From: CAZKUB01 sp964592335
Lineage (GTDB): Archaea; Thermoplasmatota; E2; DHVEG-1
DNA length: 13,452 nucleotides
Direction of reading: 5' to 3'
Assembly: GCA_964592335.1 (NCBI GenBank)
Contig: CAZQEU010000046.1
Span: 1 to 13,452 of the forward strand
Part shown: positions 1 through 7,703 of the stretch, in pieces
Numbering within the stretch: the stretch's first letter is position 1
Layout of the letters: the number at the start of each line of letters is the position of its first letter
Made by a program: the position numbers and the translations under genes
Notes under the pieces: model-generated
Databases searched by the model: none
Told to the model about the DNA's origin: nothing
What the model saw: only the letters and a program-made list of their open reading frames with translations

Positions 1-1196
1 TTGCTTTTTACATGGCATGGAGCATTGGTGCAAACGATGTTGCAAACTCAATGGCTACTGCAGTCGGTGCTAAAGCAATAACTCATAAACAGGCAGTAAT
101 CATCGCTGGGGTTTTGGTTTTTCTAGGGGCAGTTTTAGTTGGCCCACATGTTTCGGAGACAATTAAATCAGAAATAATAGAAGTTGAGAACATCCCAAGT
201 AACATTTTGGTACTTGGATTCGTTTCAGCTCTGCTTGCTGCCGCTATTTGGGCAACTCTTTCTACATGGAAGGAAATGCCAATATCAACAACACATTCAA
301 TAATTGGAGCTTTAATGGGGTTTGGTCTGATTGCTGGGGGAGTCAACTATGTTAACTGGATAAAAATAGGAAAAGTCGCATCTAGTTGGTTATTATCACC
401 TTTATTCGGTTGTATACTTGCATTTCTAATTTTCAAAATTATCGTCAGACTTATATTTTCAAAAGAAGAACCTGTGCAATCAGCAAGGGTTGTAGGCCCT
501 GTAATAATAGGTGCCACGGCCTTGTTAATCACATCCTCATTTTTATTTAAAACGCCCTTGAGTAAAGATCTAAATTTATCTATTTATTTGAGCCTTGGGA
601 TTATACTACTTATTTCTCTTACTGTAGGTGCTATTGCTTTTTACTTTTTAAGAGATATAAAAGCAAAAAAAGCAGAAGATTACTCCACTGTAGAAAATAT
701 ATTCAGAAAACTGCAAGTGGGAACTTCTTGCTATGTTGCTTTTTCAATAGGAGCAAATGATGTTGCAAATGCAATAGGGCCTGTAGCAGGCATTATGCCT
801 TTAATGAATACTGGCCAATTAAGTTCAGCAGCACCAATACAATACGAACTCTTAGCATTAGGTGGAGTAGGAATTGCTTTTGGAGCATTAACCTGGGGGA
901 AACGAGTAATGAAAACGGTTGGCGGAAGGATTACAAATTTGACCAACACACGCGGTTTCTCCGTTGATTTCGGGGCGGCCACCACTGTTTTAATTGCTTC
1001 AAGGTTAGGCATGCCGATTTCAACATCTCACACTGTAGTTGGAGCGGTTATAGGTGTTGGTCTAGCTCGTGGTTTGGAGGCAATTGATCTAAGTGTTATC
1101 AAAAATATTATTATTTCTTGGTTATTGACTCTACCTATTGCAGCTGCAACTTGTATAGGAATTTTTTTATTATTAAAAACGATATTAGGAATTTAA
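1..1196 (+). CDS. pit: PiT-family inorganic phosphate permease, 5' partial
   Basis: Membrane symporter that imports inorganic phosphate (PiT/PHO4 family). The reading frame is open to the window edge: codons before the first ATG at 12 read Ala-Phe-Tyr and run straight into the first family signature, so the true start lies upstream and only a short N-terminus is missing. The two internally repeated halves are visible. The first GANDVAN motif is at residues 6-12 of the part seen and the second at about 247-253. Each half also carries an MPIST(T/S)H motif, near residues 90 and 335. Many hydrophobic segments are present and the protein ends in a last membrane helix. The DUF47 gene follows 16 bases after the stop, the usual pairing for archaeal and bacterial PiT genes. 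Family assignment is secure; the ion used and any preference for phosphate over arsenate cannot be read from the sequence. Confidence 0.95.
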   Translation, partial: AFYMAWSIGANDVANSMATAVGAKAITHKQAVIIAGVLVFLGAVLVGPHVSETIKSEIIEVENIPSNILVLGFVSALLAAAIWATLSTWKEMPISTTHSIIGALMGFGLIAGGVNYVNWIKIGKVASSWLLSPLFGCILAFLIFKIIVRLIFSKEEPVQSARVVGPVIIGATALLITSSFLFKTPLSKDLNLSIYLSLGIILLISLTVGAIAFYFLRDIKAKKAEDYSTVENIFRKLQVGTSCYVAFSIGANDVANAIGPVAGIMPLMNTGQLSSAAPIQYELLALGGVGIAFGALTWGKRVMKTVGGRITNLTNTRGFSVDFGAATTVLIASRLGMPISTSHTVVGAVIGVGLARGLEAIDLSVIKNIIISWLLTLPIAAATCIGIFLLLKTILGI

Positions 1197-1212
1197 TAGA
1201 GGTGAAAATAGC

Positions 1213-1911
1213 ATGAATGAAGATAAAAAGCATTTCAGAGCTCCTGTCTCAGATGTTTTCAGAAGAAAGACTCCTTTTGTTCAGCTTGTTAATCATATGT
1301 GTAAGGTCCGAGAAGGTATTGGACTTCTTCATGAAAGTATTTTAAAGTATTATAAAGGAGATTACAAAGGTTTTTCTGAAATTGCTAAAAAAGTTTCAAA
1401 AATAGAACATGAAGCAGATATTATAAAAGGAAACATTCGCAATCACTTGCCATCAAGTTTACTGATGCCTGTTGATAAGGGTAAGTTTTTATGGGCTCTT
1501 CGTGAGCAGGATGCGATTCTTGATCATGCAGAAAATCTTGCTGAGATGCTTGATATGAGGCGCACTAAGATTCCTAAAGAACTTCAAAAAACGTTTATCG
1601 AGCATGCAAATCTTGTTATGGATACTATAAAAGCTATGGAAGAGGCGGTATGCAATATTAGAGACTTAGTAGATACTGGCTTTGTAAAACGTGAGCGTGA
1701 GCAGACAAAAGAGTTTATTCATAAAATCCATGAGCTTGAGTATAAAGCAGATAAGAAAAAATATGAGATGAATAAAGGCATATATAAAATTGAAAAGAAG
1801 CTTGACCCAATGGATGTTTATCACTTGTTAAAGATAACTGATTGGGTCGATGAAATAGCAGATCATGCAGAAAATGTAGCAGATTGGCTTCGCTCAATGA
1901 TTGCTAAATAA
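1213..1911 (+). CDS. DUF47 / PhoU-like PiT accessory protein (TIGR00153 type)
   Basis: A 232-residue soluble, helix-rich protein of the DUF47 family, distantly related to PhoU. Members are regularly encoded next to PiT permeases and are thought to modulate them. PhoU-type features are visible: charged helices with repeated E/D-x-x-x-D-H patterns, such as EHEAD near residue 60, DHAEN near 105 and DEIADHAENVADWL near the C-terminus. These resemble the acidic metal-binding clusters of PhoU folds. Length is normal for the family. The start is supported by the SD sequence GAGGTGA 8 bases before the ATG. It lies 16 bases behind pit and is surely cotranscribed with it. It ends against the convergent AbrB-PhoU gene with only 5 bases between. 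The biochemical role is inferred from family and context. Confidence 0.9.
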   Translation: MNEDKKHFRAPVSDVFRRKTPFVQLVNHMCKVREGIGLLHESILKYYKGDYKGFSEIAKKVSKIEHEADIIKGNIRNHLPSSLLMPVDKGKFLWALREQDAILDHAENLAEMLDMRRTKIPKELQKTFIEHANLVMDTIKAMEEAVCNIRDLVDTGFVKREREQTKEFIHKIHELEYKADKKKYEMNKGIYKIEKKLDPMDVYHLLKITDWVDEIADHAENVADWLRSMIAK

Positions 1912-1912
1912 A

Positions 1913-1923
1913 TTTTTTATTTT
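1913..1923 (+). terminator. Oligo-T terminator of the pit-DUF47 operon
   Basis: A run of six T, one A, then four T begins two bases after the DUF47 stop and reaches into the end of the convergent gene. Archaeal RNA polymerase terminates at such oligo-T tracts without needing a hairpin. No matching T run is seen for the opposite strand here. Confidence 0.5.
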
Positions 1924-2918
1924 CCTACAAGATGATTGATTACAGTTTCTGAGATGTCCTCTGCGTATTCACCAATTCTACCTATGCTATCTAAGATATA
2001 TCCTAGAGAAAGTGCGACTATTGGTTCTTGTTTTAATACATGTTCTTTTGCTTCTTGACATAGTTTATCTACTTTGTCTACTCTGTCAATGTTTTCATTT
2101 GCTTCTTTTATATCTTTTTTATAAAACGAACCAATACTTTTGTTTAGAGTTTCGAGTGAATAATTAGCTGCTGTAATTATTTTTGAGGTTAATTTATCAT
2201 CTAGTTTTTTATCAATTATATCTAGATTGTTTTCCGCGATTTTTATTATATGATCTCCTATTCTCTCAAGTCTTTTACTAATAAGATAAGATGTTGTGGC
2301 ATCTTCTATAGTGATTCCCATTTTATCGGCGAAATTCACGTTTCTATTCAAAATGTTATGCTGACGGGCTATTAACCAATGTAGTCTATCTACTTCATTG
2401 TCTCTGATTATTATATCCTCAGCTAGTTTTTTGTCTTTATCTGTAATTGAACTGATAACATCATCATACATTCCTTTAATCATTATATGCATTCTTTTAA
2501 TTGATCTATAAAAAGGCATTTCTGCAGGGTTCAACAGATCCTTGATTATTATCTTATTATCAATTTCTTCTACTACTTCTTGACCAATTGTTGTTTGAAT
2601 GAATTTTCTTATTATTGTTCTTATTTTAGGTGGCATTCTGCCTTTTGATTTTACCGTAATTGAATCGTATCCTGATATATATGCTCCTATTAGTTTTCTA
2701 AAAAGAAAAGTCGCATTAGTATTGTCTGATACCTGGAATTCTTTGTCTCTTTGATGGCTTCTTCTATTCATCTCAGAGGTAATTAATAGTGTTCCATCTG
2801 ATTGAGTTAAAAGCCCTATTGGATCATTTTTTTCTATATTTGATTTTTTTACCCATTCTTTGGGTAGCGTAATTATATAGGATGACCCGCCTGTCATCTG
2901 TACTCTTCTTACTTCCAT
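1917..2918 (-). CDS. phoU: AbrB-PhoU fusion, phosphate uptake regulator
   Basis: A 333-residue protein combining a putative DNA-binding domain with PhoU. Residues 1 to about 48 form an AbrB/SpoVT-like swapped-hairpin domain (MEVRRVQMTGGSSYIITLPKEW is the expected start, with the S-x-x-I-T-L-P-K core). Residues of about 115-333 hold two PhoU helical bundles with acidic clusters such as RLERIGDHIIKIAEN and DSIGRIGEYAEDIS. This architecture is common in archaea and is usually annotated as phosphate uptake regulator (COG0704). Since archaea often lack the PhoR-PhoB pair, a PhoU carrying its own DNA-binding domain could sense transporter state and bind promoters directly; that is inference. It is transcribed divergently from pstS and converges on the pit operon, so it sits between two phosphate importers. 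The SD is weak (GGAG/GGGG in the leader). Confidence 0.88.
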   Translation of the reverse strand: MEVRRVQMTGGSSYIITLPKEWVKKSNIEKNDPIGLLTQSDGTLLITSEMNRRSHQRDKEFQVSDNTNATFLFRKLIGAYISGYDSITVKSKGRMPPKIRTIIRKFIQTTIGQEVVEEIDNKIIIKDLLNPAEMPFYRSIKRMHIMIKGMYDDVISSITDKDKKLAEDIIIRDNEVDRLHWLIARQHNILNRNVNFADKMGITIEDATTSYLISKRLERIGDHIIKIAENNLDIIDKKLDDKLTSKIITAANYSLETLNKSIGSFYKKDIKEANENIDRVDKVDKLCQEAKEHVLKQEPIVALSLGYILDSIGRIGEYAEDISETVINHLVGK

Positions 2919-2956
2919 TTAGAATCAATTCCCCTTGCTCCGCATTAAAGAAATCA

Positions 2957-2966
2957 TATTTATATA
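2957..2966 (-). promoter_or_regulatory. TATA box for the AbrB-PhoU gene
   Basis: On the minus strand the stretch reads AAAATATATAAATATG, with the TATATAAA core at about 2966-2959. It is about 44 bases before the ATG, so transcription should begin near 2936 with a leader of roughly 18 bases. Assigned by motif and spacing only. Confidence 0.5.
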
Positions 2967-2970
2967 TTTT

Positions 2971-3017
2971 GCTATAGGTCTATATTTGTCTATATTGACT
3001 ATATATAAAAATATAGT
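2971..3017. promoter_or_regulatory. CTATA repeat cluster, candidate operator between phoU and pstS
   Basis: Four CTATA units begin at 2972, 2980, 2990 and 2999, about one helical turn apart. Two of them are the identical GTCTATATT. The last unit opens an inverted repeat, ACTATAT-N6-ATATAGT (2998-3004 and 3011-3017). The cluster lies between the two divergent TATA boxes, where one regulator could act on both genes. The AbrB domain of the neighbouring PhoU is the obvious candidate ligand, but this is inference. Simple AT-richness could produce part of the pattern. Confidence 0.45.
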
Positions 3018-3030
3018 ATATGTAGATAAA

Positions 3031-3040
3031 GTATATATTA
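3031..3040 (+). promoter_or_regulatory. TATA box of the pst operon
   Basis: GATAAAGTATATATTA places a TATA core at 3032-3038 behind an A-rich BRE-like stretch. The expected transcription start is near 3061, about 9 bases before the pstS ATG at 3070. No SD is present, so pstS is probably translated from a near-leaderless mRNA. Confidence 0.6.
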
Positions 3041-3069
3041 AAATAGCAAAATTGTCCGATTGATAAACT

Positions 3070-3972
3070 ATGAGTGATAAAAATAACAAAAAAATAGGTA
3101 AAATGACGCTAGTGTTAATGGTTACAATAACTCTAGGAATAACAGCCTTCTCCGGCTGTGTTGAAGAAGAAGGGACCGGAACTACAACGATTACCATAAA
3201 AGGCTCATCAACTGTTTTACCGATAGCCGAAGAATCCGCAGTCCAATTTATGGCAGCAAATGATAATATTCAAGTAACTGTTGCCGGTGGCGGTTCTTCA
3301 GTTGGTATTAAATCAGTTGCAAATGGTGAAGTAGATATTGGTGATGCATCAAGAGCTGCAAAAGCAGGTGATGTTGAAGATATTGAAGGCGTAGAGCTAA
3401 CAGATCTTGTCGACAATGTAGTTGCTTATGATGGAATAGCTGTTGTTGTTAGCCCAAATGTTTATAATAATGTTACAGGTCTAACGATGGAACAAGTATA
3501 TCAAATATATACTGGCGAAATATCAAACTGGAATGAACTTGATGGACCAGATCTAGAGATATATGTAAATGACAGAGCATCAACTTCTGGTACTCGTGCA
3601 ACATTTGTTGAACTAATAGAAGATAGTACAGGATCCGCACTTGAAGACTTTGAAGAAGATGGCGGAGACTTAGCCGTAGATAACGTAAACCAAGAAAACT
3701 CCAATGTTGTAACAGCAGTATCTGGTAGTCAACAAGCAATAGGATATGTCGGATTAGGATATGTTGATGAAGATACATGTCCAGCTGTTGAAATAGATGG
3801 AGTATATCCTTCAACGACAACGATAAAAGATGATACATATCCAATATCAAGAAGCTTGCATATGTATACTCTAGGTGAACCAACTGGTGTTGTAAAAGAT
3901 TTCATTGACTTTGTACAAGGTACAGAAGGACAAGCTATAGTAGATGACATAGGTTTTATAACCTTGACATAA
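3070..3972 (+). CDS. pstS: Phosphate-binding lipoprotein PstS
   Basis: Extracellular phosphate-binding subunit of the Pst ABC importer, 300 residues. The N-terminus is a lipoprotein signal peptide: KKIGK, a hydrophobic stretch at 13-27, then the lipobox F-S-G-C with Cys30 as the anchor. A short acidic linker follows. Phosphate-contact segments typical of PstS are visible: GSSTVLP at 45-51, a glycine/serine-rich GGGSSVGI, GDASRAAK near residue 95, and a TSGTR motif near 175. The mature domain is rich in Asp and Glu. It is the first gene of the operon, transcribed from its own promoter with a very short leader, and 41 bases separate it from pstC. Such a gap after the binding-protein gene often allows higher pstS mRNA levels, though no processing hairpin is evident here. 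High confidence. Confidence 0.95.
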   Translation: MSDKNNKKIGKMTLVLMVTITLGITAFSGCVEEEGTGTTTITIKGSSTVLPIAEESAVQFMAANDNIQVTVAGGGSSVGIKSVANGEVDIGDASRAAKAGDVEDIEGVELTDLVDNVVAYDGIAVVVSPNVYNNVTGLTMEQVYQIYTGEISNWNELDGPDLEIYVNDRASTSGTRATFVELIEDSTGSALEDFEEDGGDLAVDNVNQENSNVVTAVSGSQQAIGYVGLGYVDEDTCPAVEIDGVYPSTTTIKDDTYPISRSLHMYTLGEPTGVVKDFIDFVQGTEGQAIVDDIGFITLT

Positions 3973-4013
3973 AAAAAAGAACGAAAATAGCTTAAAAAAA
4001 TAAGTGATATACG

Positions 4014-4892
4014 ATGCTGCATAGAAAGATAAAGGAAAGGCTAATTAAATATGCCTTCTTTATCCTTGCAGCAGTCTCTATTTTTATTGTTTTTTTTATA
4101 CTTTTTTTCTTAATAAATGAATCAATTCCTGCATTCAATGAATATGGCTTTGGTATATTTGGTTCAGAGTGGAGTGTACCAAGAGAAGTCTATAAAATTG
4201 GTGCAGCTTTATTCGGTACCGCAATTGTAACAATTGGAGCAATGATAATAGCAATACCTCTCGGGCTTGCTGGTGCAATTTTTTTATCTGAAATAGCTCC
4301 TTATCGGCTTAGAGCTACTTTAAAACCAATAGTTGAACTATTGGCAGGAATTCCTTCTATCGTGTATGGATTCATAGGAGCCACTTTATTAGTTCAATAT
4401 TTAGTACCAACATTTGATTTACTGAAAGGTACATCATATCTCGCAGGATCAATAATACTTGGCATTATGGCACTACCTATAATTATTAGTATCTCCGATG
4501 ATGCATTAAAAGCAGTTCCAAGAGAGTTAAAAGAAGCATCACTTGCCGTAGGTGCCACCAAATGGGAAACAATTAAAAAAGTTACATTTCCAACAGCAAT
4601 CTCTGGAATATCTGCCGCAGTTATTATGGGCATGGGCAGGGCTGTTGGAGAAACAATGGCAGTATCTCTTGTTGTTGGAAATATCATGCGAATACCTATA
4701 CCGCCTTTTGACGTTTTTGAATCAGGCTCGACTCTTACTTCAATAATAGCACTTGAGATGGGTGAAGCAACAGGTATTCAAACAGATGCTTTATTTGCCT
4801 GCGGAGTTATTTTATTCATCATTGTAGGCTCTATGAGTATTGCATCAAATATTCTAAAAGAAAGAGTTGAGAAAAAATTTAAAGGAGGATAG
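4014..4892 (+). CDS. pstC: Phosphate ABC transporter permease PstC
   Basis: Membrane permease subunit of the Pst importer, 292 residues, normal length. A strong first membrane helix spans about residues 12-34, followed by five more. The inner EAA loop that docks on PstB is clear at about 174-190 (KEASLAVGATKWETIKK), and the family motif GRAVGETMAV follows at about 208-217. The ATG at 4014 follows GTGAT, which can pair with the archaeal anti-SD. The 3' end carries the SD of pstA: the codons Lys-Gly-Gly before the stop spell AAAGGAGGA, so pstA translation is tied to pstC. Function is secure from sequence and operon order. Confidence 0.95.
   Translation: MLHRKIKERLIKYAFFILAAVSIFIVFFILFFLINESIPAFNEYGFGIFGSEWSVPREVYKIGAALFGTAIVTIGAMIIAIPLGLAGAIFLSEIAPYRLRATLKPIVELLAGIPSIVYGFIGATLLVQYLVPTFDLLKGTSYLAGSIILGIMALPIIISISDDALKAVPRELKEASLAVGATKWETIKKVTFPTAISGISAAVIMGMGRAVGETMAVSLVVGNIMRIPIPPFDVFESGSTLTSIIALEMGEATGIQTDALFACGVILFIIVGSMSIASNILKERVEKKFKGG
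4883..4890 (+). promoter_or_regulatory. Shine-Dalgarno site fixing the TTG start of pstA
   Basis: AGGAGGAT ends nine bases before a TTG at 4900. It is a near-full complement of the archaeal 16S rRNA tail and overlaps the pstC stop codon. It favours the TTG at 4900 over another in-frame TTG at 4867, which lies inside pstC and has no SD. Confidence 0.75.
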
Positions 4893-4899
4893 AATAGAA

Positions 4900-6189
4900 T
4901 TGAAAATAGATTTAGAAGATATCCTAATGCCTGCTCATAAAGTAATGTACAGGTTTTATGATAAGGATAACTATACTATTAAAAATATTCTTTCTTCGAT
5001 TACAATACTAATTTCCCTTTTTATGATAAGCTTAGGGTTTTATTCTCTAACAAATCAATTTTATATAGGTGATATCAACCTACAGATTTTATTATCTCTT
5101 CTATCAATTTTTTTGATAATTCAGTGCCTTTATTATTTTTTTAAAAACAACATGAGAAAAAAATTAATCCCTATGATTATCTTTACGATTATAGTAATAA
5201 TTATTGCAATATTATTACCATCATTTCCTTCCAAATATGATCTACGCGATATGGATGTAACCGCTTCAATTCTAAAGTTTTTTATTGTTTCGGTAATAAA
5301 TATTGTTATAGGAATTTTTGGTGTTTCATATAGTTTAAAACCAATGTATAATTTTACAAGTAAATCTAAACAATACTCTGCTTATTTTGTTTTAATACTG
5401 TCCATTATATTAATTCTAATTCCATTAATTATTATAGTTGGAAATATCGTATATAATGGGGCTGGAGGTGTAACTTGGGAGTTTCTAACCCAAGATGTTA
5501 GAAGCTTTGGAGAAGAAGGCGGAGCATTTAAAGCTTTGATGGGTACTCTGTGTTTAATCGCTGGTGTCACAATTATAGCGCTTCCTCTGGGTATTAGTGC
5601 AGCAGTTTATTTAACAGAATATGCTAAAGAGGGCATTATTGTAAGAATCATAAGAATCACTGTTGATATATTGCAAGGTGTGCCATCAATTGTTTTTGGT
5701 CTTTTTGGTCTTGCATTGTTGGTACCAATATTTGGTATTTCATTGATTAATGGAATCATAATCCTATCCTTTCTGACATTACCAATAGTTATTAGAGCTT
5801 CTGAAGAAGCAATTCTCTCTGTTCCAAAGAGTATCAGAGAAGGATCATATGCACTCGGTGCAACAAAATGGCAGACTATAAGAAGAGTTGTCCTCCCACC
5901 GGCAATTCCAGGAATTATTACAGGAGGGGTTCTTGGTCTCGGACGAGCGGCAGGTGAAACAGCACCTATAATGTTTGTTGCTTGTGTATGGATAGGTGCT
6001 CCTTTTCCACCAGATTTATTTGCACCTATTCAAGCTTTACCTTATCATCTATTAAGCTTAATTTATAAAATTGGAGCATGGGATGTTGACCAAAACGCTT
6101 GGGCCACTGCTTTTATTTTAATTGGAATAGTCTTAGGAATCAACGCGTTTTCGATTATTATTAGAGAAAGATATAGAGTGCAATTCTAA
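4900..6189 (+). CDS. pstA: Phosphate ABC transporter permease PstA with N-terminal membrane extension
   Basis: Second permease of the Pst importer, 429 residues from the TTG at 4900, chosen for its SD. The canonical PstA part starts near residue 160: a first helix at about 160-182, a periplasmic GAGGVTWEFL segment, further helices, the EAA loop at about 313-339 (REGSYALGATKWQTIRR) and GLGRAAGETAP just after it. Standard bacterial PstA is under 300 residues. Here about 150 extra N-terminal residues precede it and contain four likely membrane helices, at about 29-49, 61-81, 89-108 and 120-142. Long N-terminal extensions on PstA occur in other archaea, so this is probably genuine and not a fusion artefact; its role is unknown. 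It is followed 25 bases later by pstB. Confidence 0.92.
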   Translation: MKIDLEDILMPAHKVMYRFYDKDNYTIKNILSSITILISLFMISLGFYSLTNQFYIGDINLQILLSLLSIFLIIQCLYYFFKNNMRKKLIPMIIFTIIVIIIAILLPSFPSKYDLRDMDVTASILKFFIVSVINIVIGIFGVSYSLKPMYNFTSKSKQYSAYFVLILSIILILIPLIIIVGNIVYNGAGGVTWEFLTQDVRSFGEEGGAFKALMGTLCLIAGVTIIALPLGISAAVYLTEYAKEGIIVRIIRITVDILQGVPSIVFGLFGLALLVPIFGISLINGIIILSFLTLPIVIRASEEAILSVPKSIREGSYALGATKWQTIRRVVLPPAIPGIITGGVLGLGRAAGETAPIMFVACVWIGAPFPPDLFAPIQALPYHLLSLIYKIGAWDVDQNAWATAFILIGIVLGINAFSIIIRERYRVQF

Positions 6190-6214
6190 AAAAAACGTTG
6201 GAAGGGAATAATAA

Positions 6215-6982
6215 ATGAGTAAAAGTAAAAAAATGAAAATGGAAGTAAAAAACCTTAACCTGTGGTATGATAAAAAACAAGCCTTGATTGATGTATCAAT
6301 GCCTGTTTATGAAAAAAAAGCAACGGCGATAATAGGTCCTTCTGGTTGTGGTAAATCAACACTTATTCGTTGTTTTAATAGAATGAACGATGTTATTGAT
6401 AAATGCAAGATTAAAGGTAGCGTTGTCATGGATAACATGGATATCTATGATAAAAAAACCGATGTGGTAGAAGTAAGAAAAAAAGTTGGTATGGTTTTTC
6501 AAAAACCTAATCCTTTTCCAAAATCAATATTTGAAAACATTGCATATGGTTGCCGTATTTCAGGGATTAGAAATAAGAAAAAACTTGAAGAAATAGTTAA
6601 AAAAAGTTTAAAGGAAGCAGCACTCTGGGAGGAAGTAAAAGATCGTTTGCAGGATTCTGCGATGGGTCTATCTGGTGGGCAACAACAGAGATTATGTATT
6701 GCAAGAGCCCTTGCAATTAATCCTGACGTTATTCTTATGGATGAGCCTTGTAGTGCTCTTGATCCTATCGCTACTGCAAAGATTGAGGATTTAATAAGAG
6801 TTCTTATTAAAGATTATACTGTAGTAATTGTTACTCATAACATGCAGCAGGCTGCAAGAGTATCTGATTACACAGCATATATGTATCTTGGCAAAATGAT
6901 TGAGTTTGGTGAGACAACACAAATATTTGAACAGCCTAAAAAGGAAAGTACTGAAAATTATATTACAGGTAGATTTGGATAA
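6215..6982 (+). CDS. pstB: Phosphate ABC transporter ATPase PstB
   Basis: Cytoplasmic ATPase that powers PstCA, 255 residues, normal length. Walker A is GPSGCGKST at 41-49, the Q-loop glutamine is Q96 within VFQKPNPFP, the ABC signature is LSGGQ at 152-156, Walker B is VILMDEP at 172-178 with catalytic E177, and the switch histidine is H208. The PstB-typical segments FQKPNPFP and CSALDPIAT separate it from other ABC ATPases. The ATG is preceded by a modest purine-rich SD (GGAAGGGA). All catalytic residues are present, so the transporter should be active. phoU follows 19 bases downstream. Confidence 0.96.
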   Translation: MSKSKKMKMEVKNLNLWYDKKQALIDVSMPVYEKKATAIIGPSGCGKSTLIRCFNRMNDVIDKCKIKGSVVMDNMDIYDKKTDVVEVRKKVGMVFQKPNPFPKSIFENIAYGCRISGIRNKKKLEEIVKKSLKEAALWEEVKDRLQDSAMGLSGGQQQRLCIARALAINPDVILMDEPCSALDPIATAKIEDLIRVLIKDYTVVIVTHNMQQAARVSDYTAYMYLGKMIEFGETTQIFEQPKKESTENYITGRFG

Positions 6983-7001
6983 AAAAAGAGGTGAATAGAA
7001 G

Positions 7002-7703
7002 ATGGTTGAAAAATTTCATGATGAATTAGAAAGACTCAAAGAAGAAGTAATAAATATGGGAAATCTTTCAAAAAAAATGCTTAAAGAATCTATTGTTGGA
7101 TTAAAAGATCTTGATGAAAAAAAGGCTAAATGGGTAATAGATCATAAAATTGACATTGCTGATTACGATGATAAAATCGAAGCAGATGCCTTCAGGCTTA
7201 TCGCTCTTTATCAGCCCATGGCCAAGGATATGCGTGAGATTGCTTGTATTTTAAAACTTATAACATATCTTACACGTATCGGTCGTTATGGTAAAGATAT
7301 TGCAAAGATTGTAAAGCATTTTGAAAAAGACAAACACGTTAGAAAACTAGTTGACATCCCTCATATGGCAGATATTGTATGCAGTATGATAGATGATGCT
7401 ATGAAAGTCTTTAAAACAGGTGATATAAAACTTTTTAATGATTTTATTGACCGTGAAGAAGATGTCGATGAACTTAGATACTCTATTTTCAGAGAAGCAC
7501 TTTCATATATGATGGAAGATCCAAAAGTCATAAAAAGATGTATGGATTATATCATGGTCGCTCGTTACCTTGAGCGATGTGCTGATCATGCATGTAAAAT
7601 GGCTGAAAAAATCTTTTATATGGAAACTGGCAATCGTGTCGAAATTGACTGCAGAGAGGAAACAAGTAAGGCTTGTTTTACCGGCGTGAAAAATAATGGA
7701 TAA
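7002..7703 (+). CDS. phoU: Phosphate signalling complex protein PhoU
   Basis: Cytoplasmic negative modulator of the Pst transporter, 233 residues, close to the usual PhoU length and without a DNA-binding domain. Two three-helix repeats are seen, roughly residues 7-110 and 115-215. The first carries QPMAKDMREI and the E/D-rich helix RIGRYGKDI; the second carries ARYLERCADHACKMAEKIFYMETG, the PhoU hallmark with its metal-binding acidic cluster. The SD AGAGGTGA precedes the ATG. The C-terminal tail contains three to four cysteines (RCADHAC, DCREE, ACF), somewhat unusual, with no assigned function. It overlaps the arsC start by 8 bases (ATGGATAA), so the two are translationally linked. Confidence 0.93.
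   Translation: MVEKFHDELERLKEEVINMGNLSKKMLKESIVGLKDLDEKKAKWVIDHKIDIADYDDKIEADAFRLIALYQPMAKDMREIACILKLITYLTRIGRYGKDIAKIVKHFEKDKHVRKLVDIPHMADIVCSMIDDAMKVFKTGDIKLFNDFIDREEDVDELRYSIFREALSYMMEDPKVIKRCMDYIMVARYLERCADHACKMAEKIFYMETGNRVEIDCREETSKACFTGVKNNG

Noticed and set aside
3473..3883. Minus-strand open frame (136 codons) within pstS
   Set aside because: Leucine, histidine and tyrosine-rich repetitive translation typical of an antisense shadow; pstS is unambiguous.
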